From positions 1 to 41,562 of the forward strand of contig JAVVWR010000021.1 of NCBI GenBank assembly GCA_036652035.1: a stretch of DNA of 41,562 nucleotides, in the 5' to 3' direction. Each line of letters opens with the position of its first letter. Positions within the stretch are counted from its first letter, which is position 1. The notes below the pieces were generated by a model that saw only the letters and a program-made list of their open reading frames with translations, had not been told where the DNA came from and made no database searches. Below are positions 32,376-38,942 of the stretch, one piece after another. A program made the position numbers and the translations under genes. The stretch is from JAEZVV01 sp036652035 (GTDB lineage: Bacteria; Pseudomonadota; Gammaproteobacteria; Burkholderiales; Burkholderiaceae_F).

Positions 32376-35027
32376 TCAGCGCGGTTTGATCTTGCTGACT
32401 TCGCACAGATTGCCGCCGGCGGCAAAGCCGCCACTCTTGTTCGTAAAGGCCGAGATCACCGGATCGCCGGCACCGACTTCGCGGTCGGTGGTGAGCGAGT
32501 TGGTGTTGCCGCCGACGTCCACCGGCACGCGGTGCGGCTCGGGCTTGCCATCGCCGTCGAGGTCGAACCAGGCCTCGTAGGTCTCGCTGCTGCTGGGTCG
32601 ATACCAGGCGCCTTCGCCGATCGAGATCACGCCCGGCATCAGGCGGCGCGTCAGGCGCGCGGGAATCCGCATGCAGCCCGCGTCGTTGTAGACATAGACC
32701 TTGTCACCGTCCTTGATGCCGCGGACCTCGGCGTCGATCGGATGGAGCTCGACCCCATGCGGGTGCTGGTCCTTGAGCAGGGCGATGTTGTCGAACGACG
32801 AGTGCGCGCGCTGCACCAGGTGCGGCGTGACGTATTGCAGACCGTAGGCGATGCCCTTGGCGCCCTTCTTCTGCGCGACCACGTCTTCGTAGCCCTCGGG
32901 CGGGCGGACGTACTGCGCGCGGTGCACGCCGTCGACGCCGCGCTTGCGCTCGGCCAGGAAGGGCGAATAGAAGTTGATGCGGCCGGTATCGGTCGGGAAC
33001 TTGCCGGGCGCAAAGCTCGCCGCGTGAATGAAGGTCTGGTCTAGCGGAGTCGGCAACTGGAAGTTGGCGGTCTCTCGCATCTCCTCGAAGCTCGGCAGCT
33101 TGAGATCCGGATTGATCTTTCGGTAGCTCGCCGGCAGCGAAGCGCCCGCCCATTGAGCGCGCATGATGTCTTCGTCGCTCTTGCCCTTGCGGCCAAAGTC
33201 CAGGCCGATTCGAGCGGCGATCATCTCGTTGATGCGCCAGTCGGGCTGGCACTCGTAGAGCGGGCGGATCACCTGGTTGACGACGTTGATGTCGGCCTTG
33301 ATCCGGCTGCCCGAGAACTGGCTTTGCTCGAACCCGGTGGCCGAGGGCAGAACCAGGTCGGACCAGCGCGCGGTCGAGCTCATGAACCACTCGTACGAGA
33401 TGATGCTGTGCGGCTTTTTCCAGGCGGTGAGCTTGGGATTGATCGCCGAGCGCTGGTTGAATTCGTCAGCCGAGCCGCCACCACGCCAGATCATGTCGAT
33501 CGCCAGGCGCGGATCGGCGCCCAGATCGATCCCGTTCATCAGCTGCACGTCGGCGCGCAATTGCTCGGCGCTGCGCTGGTCGCGGCCGGTCATCAGCACC
33601 TGGGTGCTCATGTAGCGCGAGAACAGGATCGGCTTGTGCTTCTTGAGCGAAGACAGCGCCGGCGCCTTGCCGAGCTTGACCGCGTAGCCGTCGTTGTTGC
33701 TCAGGGTGCCGATGCCGCCGCCGCGGCGGGTGACGTTGCCGGTCATGGCCGCCAGGGCAATCACCAGCCAGCTGTAGAACATGCCGTTGCCGGTGCGCTG
33801 CGCGCCGCCCGAGGTCCAGCCCGCGTAGATGCACGCCGGGCCGGCCTTGGCGTAGGCAAGCGCGAGCGCCTCGATGGTCGCCGCCGGCACGCCGGTGAGC
33901 AGCGCCGCCCAGCGCAGCACGCCTTCCTCGCCGCCGTGGTCCTTCTGCAGATCGTCGAGATATTCGACGAAGGACTGGCCTTCGGGCACGGTAAAGCGGG
34001 TGCCGGCGTAGGCCTTGCCCGTCACCGGGTGCTTGGCGGGCGACGCGCTCAGCACCGATTCGTTCGGGAAAAAGCCGAAGCAGTACTGGCGCAGATAGGC
34101 CTCGTCGTGCAGACGGCGGCGGTAGATGGTGTTGGCCATCGCCGCCAAGAGGGCGCCGTCGGTGCCGGGGCGAACCGCGATCCACGGCGGAACCTCGCCG
34201 GTGCCAGTGGCCATCGCTGCCGCAGTGGCGCTGTAGCGCGAATCGATGACGACGATCGGCACGCCGGATTCGCGCGCCTTGGTCATCAGGAAAGTCAGGT
34301 GGGGCGAGCTCGCCTGCGGGTCGGCCGACCAGACGATGATCAACTTGGAGTTGAGCATGTCGATCGGCGGGTGACCCTTGACGTTCCAGCCGATCGCCGC
34401 GTTCAAGGCGTCGGTCAGGTTGCCGGCCGAATGGTGGCCGTAGTTGCCCAGCGCCGTTCCCATGAAGGGCAAGAGGGTCTGGCCGATCTCCCACGCGGGC
34501 AAATAGCCCAACTGCTGGCCACGGGCGCGGACGCGATCAAGGCGGGCGGCGATGTCGTCGACCGCCTCGTCCCAGCTGATGCGGCGAAAGCCCGCCAGAT
34601 TGCCGCGCTCGATGGTCTGCTTGAGCGGGTACTTGAGACGGTCGGGCGAGTAGACCCGCTTGCGCTCGGCGTAGCCCTTGATGCAGGCGCGGCGCTGGAT
34701 CTGGCCGATCGACTCGTCGGCGGCGCACTGGCCGCGCGCCACATCGCCCGCCGAGGTGAGCTTGATCAGGCGGCCGTGCTTGACGTGCGCCTTGAGGATG
34801 CACGAGCCGTGGCAGTGGACGTCGTGGAAGGTCATCACGGTCTTGACCTCGGGGTCGAAGACCAGGCCATCGCGCGCGCGGATCGGCGAGGCACCCAGCT
34901 GGGCCAGCGCGGCACCGGGGCCGGCATAGAGCAGCGACGAAGTCGAAGCCGCACCCAGCAGCTTCAGGAAACGACGGCGCGAATCGGTGCCATCGGAGGT
35001 GACGAGTTGCTCGCCGAGGGTGTTCAT
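32376..35027 (-). CDS. DMSO-reductase-family molybdopterin oxidoreductase, catalytic subunit, Tat-exported
   Basis: An 883-residue molybdenum enzyme. Residues 16-24 (S-R-R-R-F-L-K-L-L) form a twin-arginine signal. The expected N-terminal cluster motif is H68-x3-C72-x3-C76-x38-C115: aligned with E. coli DmsA, His takes the place of the first Cys, as in NarG-type enzymes. After C115 the sequence follows DmsA (Y-S-P-D-R-L-K-Y-P-L-K, I-S-W-D-E-A), and Ser200 in N-Y-G-H-H-S-A-G-N aligns with the Mo-ligand Ser. This suggests an S- or N-oxide reductase or a relative; the substrate is not predictable. First gene of the operon, start fixed by GGGAG and the Tat signal. No membrane anchor gene is present. 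Confidence 0.92.
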   Translation of the reverse strand: MNTLGEQLVTSDGTDSRRRFLKLLGAASTSSLLYAGPGAALAQLGASPIRARDGLVFDPEVKTVMTFHDVHCHGSCILKAHVKHGRLIKLTSAGDVARGQCAADESIGQIQRRACIKGYAERKRVYSPDRLKYPLKQTIERGNLAGFRRISWDEAVDDIAARLDRVRARGQQLGYLPAWEIGQTLLPFMGTALGNYGHHSAGNLTDALNAAIGWNVKGHPPIDMLNSKLIIVWSADPQASSPHLTFLMTKARESGVPIVVIDSRYSATAAAMATGTGEVPPWIAVRPGTDGALLAAMANTIYRRRLHDEAYLRQYCFGFFPNESVLSASPAKHPVTGKAYAGTRFTVPEGQSFVEYLDDLQKDHGGEEGVLRWAALLTGVPAATIEALALAYAKAGPACIYAGWTSGGAQRTGNGMFYSWLVIALAAMTGNVTRRGGGIGTLSNNDGYAVKLGKAPALSSLKKHKPILFSRYMSTQVLMTGRDQRSAEQLRADVQLMNGIDLGADPRLAIDMIWRGGGSADEFNQRSAINPKLTAWKKPHSIISYEWFMSSTARWSDLVLPSATGFEQSQFSGSRIKADINVVNQVIRPLYECQPDWRINEMIAARIGLDFGRKGKSDEDIMRAQWAGASLPASYRKINPDLKLPSFEEMRETANFQLPTPLDQTFIHAASFAPGKFPTDTGRINFYSPFLAERKRGVDGVHRAQYVRPPEGYEDVVAQKKGAKGIAYGLQYVTPHLVQRAHSSFDNIALLKDQHPHGVELHPIDAEVRGIKDGDKVYVYNDAGCMRIPARLTRRLMPGVISIGEGAWYRPSSSETYEAWFDLDGDGKPEPHRVPVDVGGNTNSLTTDREVGAGDPVISAFTNKSGGFAAGGNLCEVSKIKPR

Positions 35028-35260
35028 GCGGGGATCTCCCAACGCTGGTTGGCTTGGCGGCCCGCGCAAGGCGCGCACCGCGCGATTGATGGGGCGCAAT
35101 GCTCGGCGCATGGCCCGCCGCGCGCCATTGGATGAGTGGCTTAGGGCCAATGTCTTAAGTGATGACCCGGGCTCTCGCCATACCCTCGGCGGGCAGACTG
35201 CGCTTGCACTTCCCGCCGCTCGGGAGCCAATCTTTCCTGTCATTCACCCAGGAAAGCGCC
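35028..35260. promoter_or_regulatory. Divergent control region between the molybdoenzyme operon and DUF302 gene
   Basis: A 233-nt stretch with start codons at both ends, so it must hold at least one promoter. A 20-nt inverted-repeat-like element CTTAGGGCCAATGTCTTAAG at 35140-35159 (outer CTTA/TAAG) is a candidate operator for the LuxR-type regulator; this is weak. TTGATGGGGCGCAA at 35086-35099 has one good FNR half-site only and no -10 at the right spacing. No clear promoter could be assigned. Confidence 0.35.
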
Positions 35261-35650
35261 ATGCCAGAACAACTCAGCAAGTCCGGCCTCTTGTCTCTCA
35301 CCAGCCCCTTCGACGTCGAACAGACGTGCAGCAAGATCACCGCTGCCATGGGCGGAATCGGCTTTCAACCGGTGTTCACGGTCGACCACGCGGCCGCCGC
35401 CGCCAACCACGGCATCGTCATGCCGGCGACCCGGGTGTTGTTCTTTGGCAACCCCGCGGGCGGCACGCCGCTGATGCTCTCGACCCCCACCCTGGCGATC
35501 GATCTGCCCGCGCGGATCCTGGTGGCCCAGGACAGCAGCGGCAGGGTGAAGGTGAGCTGGAACGACCCCAGCTTCCTGCAGCAACGCCATGGCCTGGCGG
35601 TGCCACCGCTCGCCGCCATCGGTGGCGCACTCGCCAAGGCGCTGGCCTGA
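35261..35650 (+). CDS. DUF302-family protein
   Basis: A 129-residue protein of the DUF302 family, recognised from the D-H-A-A-A-A-A-N-H-G-I-V-M-P-A-T-R region and V-L-F-F-G-N-P-A-G-G-T-P-L-M. The function of the family is not established; members are often found near redox and thiol-related genes. The start at 35261 follows AGGAAA; an upstream start at 35159 in the same frame lacks support. It has no signal peptide. Divergent from the molybdoenzyme operon and upstream of the dehydrogenase gene; a TAAAAT hexamer at 35675-35680 in the gap suggests the next gene has its own promoter. Confidence 0.88.
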   Translation: MPEQLSKSGLLSLTSPFDVEQTCSKITAAMGGIGFQPVFTVDHAAAAANHGIVMPATRVLFFGNPAGGTPLMLSTPTLAIDLPARILVAQDSSGRVKVSWNDPSFLQQRHGLAVPPLAAIGGALAKALA

Positions 35651-35674
35651 TCCTGGCGCGGCAGCCGGGGTGGC

Positions 35675-35680
35675 TAAAAT
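35675..35680 (+). promoter_or_regulatory. Candidate -10 element for the dehydrogenase gene
   Basis: TAAAAT lies 31-36 nt before the ATG at 35711. No good -35 is seen. GC-TAAAAT elements of this kind are common before genes in high-GC betaproteobacteria, but this is a bare pattern match. Confidence 0.25.
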
Positions 35681-35710
35681 GCTCTGGCCATCACTCGGAC
35701 TGCCGCTGCC

Positions 35711-36616
35711 ATGAACACCAAGACCTACGAAGCCGTTCCCGCCCACCGCGTCGCCTTCCTCGGACTCGGGGTGATGGGCTTTCCGATGGCCGCGCACCTG
35801 GCGCGCGCCGGTCACCACGTCACCGTCTACAACCGCACCACCCGCAAGGCCGAGTGCTGGGTCGAGGAGTTCGGCGGGCGCTTTGCTCTCAGCCCGCGCG
35901 AAGCCGCGACCCATGCCGACATCGTCTTTGCCTGCGTCGGCAACGACCACGACTTGAAAAGCGTGGTGCTGGGCGACGACGGCGCCTTCGCCGGCATGAG
36001 CCCGGGCGCGATCTTCTGGGACGCGACCACCGCTTCGGCCGAGGTGGCGCGCGAACTGGCGGCGGCCGCGAGCGCCAAAGGCCTGGCTTTCATCGACGCG
36101 CCGGTCTCGGGCGGCCAGGCGGGCGCGGTCAATGGCGCGCTCACGGTGATGGCCGGCGGCGACGCCGCCGCGTTCGAGCGCGCGATGCCGGTGGCGATGG
36201 CTTTTTCGCGCGCCGTCACTCGCATCGGTGACTCGGGCGCGGGCCAGCTCGCCAAGATGGTCAACCAGCTGTGCATCGCCGGCCTGGTTCAAGGCCTGTC
36301 CGAAGGGGTGGCTTTCGGACAAGCCGCGGGCCTGGACATGAAGCTCGTGCTCGAGGTGATCGGCAAGGGCGCAGCGCAGAGCTGGCAGATGGACAACCGC
36401 GGCAAGACCATGGTCGAAGACCAGTTCGACTTCGGCTTTGCGGTCGACTGGATGCGCAAGGACCTCGGGCTGTGTCTGGACGAAGCCCGCCGCAACGGCG
36501 CTCGCCTGCCGGTCGCCGCCCTGGTCGACCAGTTCTACGCCGACGTGCAGCAGATGGGCGGGCGGCGCTGGGACACCTCCAGCCTCGTCAAGCGGCTGCG
36601 CCCCGCCAAGGACTGA
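35711..36616 (+). CDS. Beta-hydroxyacid dehydrogenase (3-hydroxyisobutyrate dehydrogenase family)
   Basis: A 301-residue NAD(P)-dependent dehydrogenase. The nucleotide-binding loop F-L-G-L-G-V-M-G-F-P-M-A (17-26), substrate-binding D-A-P-V-S-G-G-Q-A-G-A (129-139) and catalytic Lys182 in G-Q-L-A-K-M-V-N-Q are all present. The Y-N-R-T after the second strand (40-43) suggests NADP preference (inference). Possible substrates are 3-hydroxyisobutyrate, tartronate semialdehyde or succinic semialdehyde; sequence alone does not decide. No pathway partner is adjacent. Followed by the second assembly gap. Confidence 0.92.
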   Translation: MNTKTYEAVPAHRVAFLGLGVMGFPMAAHLARAGHHVTVYNRTTRKAECWVEEFGGRFALSPREAATHADIVFACVGNDHDLKSVVLGDDGAFAGMSPGAIFWDATTASAEVARELAAAASAKGLAFIDAPVSGGQAGAVNGALTVMAGGDAAAFERAMPVAMAFSRAVTRIGDSGAGQLAKMVNQLCIAGLVQGLSEGVAFGQAAGLDMKLVLEVIGKGAAQSWQMDNRGKTMVEDQFDFGFAVDWMRKDLGLCLDEARRNGARLPVAALVDQFYADVQQMGGRRWDTSSLVKRLRPAKD

Positions 36617-36989
36617 GCTGCACCGCCCGCTGCCGCAGCCCGGGCCAGCTTGCCTGCGGCGCGCAACAGCAGCACAGCTTCCCCTGATCGCGTCGGCCCG
36701 CAGCGGCCGGGCCGGCGCGGCTCGCCCGGCGGATCACGCCCGGCCTCGACTGAACGCGTGAGGCGCGCCCGCTCGAGGCGCCCGCGCGGCTTGTTACCCT
36801 TGGCAGCACGAAGCCTTCGACGAANNNNNNNNNNNNNNNNNNNNNNNNNNNNNNNNNNNNNNNNNNNNNNNNNNNNNNNNNNNNNNNNNNNNNNNNNNNN
36901 NNNNNNNNNNNNNNNNNNNNNNNNCGCTCGAGGCGCCCGCGCGGCTTGTTACCCTTGGCAGCACGAAGCCTTCGACGAATGAGCCCGCC
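36617..36989. other. Non-coding stretch with assembly gap before arsS
   Basis: No gene is visible in this 373-nt stretch. It is very GC-rich, with a short hairpin (GGCCCG 36695-36700 with CGGGCC 36708-36713) lacking a T-run. Bases 36770-36824 and 36925-36979 are identical over exactly 55 nt around 100 N (36825-36924), the same artefact pattern as the first gap. The promoter of the arsS group probably lies here and may be affected by the gap. Confidence 0.8.
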
Positions 36990-37955
36990 ATGCACCCCAC
37001 CCTTCACCTGCTCAAGGCCACCGACTTCCCCGCGATCCGTCGCCGCCCAGTCGACACGCTCCAGGTCAACCTGGGCTACACCTGCAACCAGAGCTGCCTG
37101 CACTGCCATGTGAACGCCGGCCCGAACCGCACCGAACAGATGAGCCGCGAGACGATCGACGCGGTGCTCGACGTCATCGTCGCCAAAGACATCAAGACGA
37201 TCGACCTCACCGGCGGCGCGCCCGAGCTCAACCCCCACTTCCGCTATCTGGTGCGCAGCGCGCGCGAGCGCGGGGTGCATGTGATCGACCGCTGCAACCT
37301 GACGATCCTGTTCGAGCCGGACCAGGAAGACCTGGCCGATTTCCTCGCCGAACACGGCGTCGAAGTGGTCGCCTCTCTGCCCTGCTACCGGGAAGACAAC
37401 GTCGATCGCCAGCGCGGCGACGGCACCTTCGAGAAGAGCATCGCGGCGCTCCAGCGACTCAACGCGCTGGGCTACGGCGACTCGCCCGAGCTGCCGCTCT
37501 CGCTCGTCTACAACCCGCAAGGCGCGAGCCTGCCGCCCGACCAGGAAAAGCTCGAGGCCGACTACCGCCGCCAGCTGGGCGAGCAGCACGGCATTGTCTT
37601 CACCCGCCTCTACGCGCTCGCCAACATGCCGATCGCGCGCTTTGGCTCGACCCTGGTGAGCAAGGGCACGTTCCGCGACTACATGGCCTTGCTGCGCGGC
37701 GCGCATCAAGCCGCCAACCTCGAGAACGTGATGTGCCGCAGCCTGGTGAGCGTCGACTGGCAGGGCTTTCTGTTCGACTGCGACTTCAACCAGATGCTCG
37801 GCCTGCCGCTGCGCGAAGACGGCCACGGTCATGGCCGGATCCACCTTGAGGACTGGCTCGCGATGGAGCTCGAGGGCAACCCGATCATCGTCGCCGACCA
37901 CTGCTACGGCTGCACCGCGGGTCAGGGCTCGTCCTGCGGCGGCGCCTTGGGCTAG
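36990..37955 (+). CDS. arsS: Arsenosugar biosynthesis radical SAM protein ArsS
   Basis: A 321-residue radical SAM enzyme. The cluster motif is C32-x3-C36-x2-C39 (C-N-Q-S-C-L-H-C), followed by D-L-T-G-G-A-P-E. The C-terminal domain ends in C-Y-G-C-T-A-G-Q-G-S-S-C-G-G-A-L-G, the DUF3641 tail that defines ArsS. Some family members carry selenocysteine in this tail; here all are Cys. ArsS is proposed to transfer the 5'-deoxyadenosyl group to dimethylated arsenic in arsenosugar synthesis. The TAG stop is directly followed, in the same frame and with no gap, by the next gene. The ATG at 36990 has only a weak ribosome binding site and lies close to the assembly gap. Confidence 0.95.
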   Translation: MHPTLHLLKATDFPAIRRRPVDTLQVNLGYTCNQSCLHCHVNAGPNRTEQMSRETIDAVLDVIVAKDIKTIDLTGGAPELNPHFRYLVRSARERGVHVIDRCNLTILFEPDQEDLADFLAEHGVEVVASLPCYREDNVDRQRGDGTFEKSIAALQRLNALGYGDSPELPLSLVYNPQGASLPPDQEKLEADYRRQLGEQHGIVFTRLYALANMPIARFGSTLVSKGTFRDYMALLRGAHQAANLENVMCRSLVSVDWQGFLFDCDFNQMLGLPLREDGHGHGRIHLEDWLAMELEGNPIIVADHCYGCTAGQGSSCGGALG

Positions 37956-38927
37956 ATGGAACCCGGCCGCTCCTGCCCGCCGCATTACGGCTATTCGCCG
38001 CGAGTCTTCGCCCGCGCCGCCGACTTTGAAGCCGAGGTGATTTATGTCGCCGGCGGCCTCTACGGCAACCTCGCCGCGCTCGATGCGATCGAAGCGATGG
38101 CGGCGGCCGAGCGCGGCGCCGTGCGCCTGGTGTTCAACGGCGATTTCCACTGGTTCGACGCCGAGCCCGGACTCTTTTCCCACGTGCAGCGGCGGGTGAT
38201 GCAGCACACCGCTCTGCGCGGCAACGTCGAGACCGAACTGGCCGCCGCGTCGCAAGCCGCCGGCTGCGGCTGCGCCTACCCCGAGTCGGTCGCCGACGCC
38301 GATGTCGAGCGCAGCAATGCCATCCTCGCCCGGCTCAAGACGGTGGCGCTGGCAGCGGGCTGCACCGACGAGCTCGCCGCTCTGGCGCCGCACGCCGTGG
38401 TTCAAGTGGGTGGCGCGCGCATCGCGATCGTCCACGGCGACGCCTGGTCGCTCGCCGGCTGGCGCTTCTCGCACCAGGCCTTGCACGGCGGCGACGAGGC
38501 GGCCATCGAGCGGGCCATCGAGCTGGGCGCGGTCGATGGCTTTGCCTGCTCGCATACCTGCGCGCCCGCGCTCAAAAGCCTGGCGCGCGGTTTTGTCGTC
38601 AACAACGGCGCGGCGGGCATGGCGAACTTCGCCGCCAGCACCCACGGCCTGATCACGCGCATCGCCACCCGTTCGCTGCCGGCGGCGCTCGAGGCCCAGC
38701 GCGTCTACGGCCTGGTTGAAGCCGGGATCGCGGTCGATGCGTTAAAGGTCGACTTTGCCGCGGCCGAGTGGCTCGCCCGCTTCGATTCGATCTGGCCCAC
38801 GGGCTCGCCCGCTGCCCTCTCTTACCGCGAGCGCCTCGCCCACGGCCCCGACTTCTCGGTGAGCGCTGCGCTGGGACGCGCAGCAGCCCGCTGCGGCTCG
38901 CCGCGGCACGGCGACTCGCCCGCCTGA
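37956..38927 (+). CDS. Metallophosphoesterase-like protein with degenerate metal motif, linked to arsS
   Basis: A 323-residue protein resembling calcineurin-like phosphoesterases of the YfcE type. Motif positions: G-G-L-Y-G-N-L-A-A-L (33-42) where active enzymes have D-x-H-G-N, then N-G-D-F-H-W-F (61-67), R-G-N-V-E (88-92), V-H-G-D (159-162) and S-H-T-C (199-202) where G-H-T-H is usual. So the first Asp-x-His pair and the last His are lost while other loops remain. It may bind different metals or have lost phosphatase activity. It starts at the base after the arsS TAG, in the same reading frame, and is followed 15 nt later by the flavoprotein fusion gene, so all three are probably one transcript. 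Confidence 0.8.
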   Translation: MEPGRSCPPHYGYSPRVFARAADFEAEVIYVAGGLYGNLAALDAIEAMAAAERGAVRLVFNGDFHWFDAEPGLFSHVQRRVMQHTALRGNVETELAAASQAAGCGCAYPESVADADVERSNAILARLKTVALAAGCTDELAALAPHAVVQVGGARIAIVHGDAWSLAGWRFSHQALHGGDEAAIERAIELGAVDGFACSHTCAPALKSLARGFVVNNGAAGMANFAASTHGLITRIATRSLPAALEAQRVYGLVEAGIAVDALKVDFAAAEWLARFDSIWPTGSPAALSYRERLAHGPDFSVSAALGRAAARCGSPRHGDSPA

Positions 38928-38942
38928 CCTGAGTGTCATTCG

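Noticed and set aside
35086..35099. FNR-like site TTGATGGGGCGCAA upstream of the molybdoenzyme operon
   Set aside because: Only one half-site fits and no -10 lies at the 21-nt spacing shared by the three good sites.
33153..35135. 660-codon plus-strand open frame opposite the molybdoenzyme gene
   Set aside because: Antisense shadow; the minus-strand product has a Tat signal, cluster and molybdenum-ligand motifs.
35140..35159. Inverted repeat CTTA-N12-TAAG as regulator operator
   Set aside because: Only four to five paired bases; mentioned in the intergenic entry but too weak for a separate site call.
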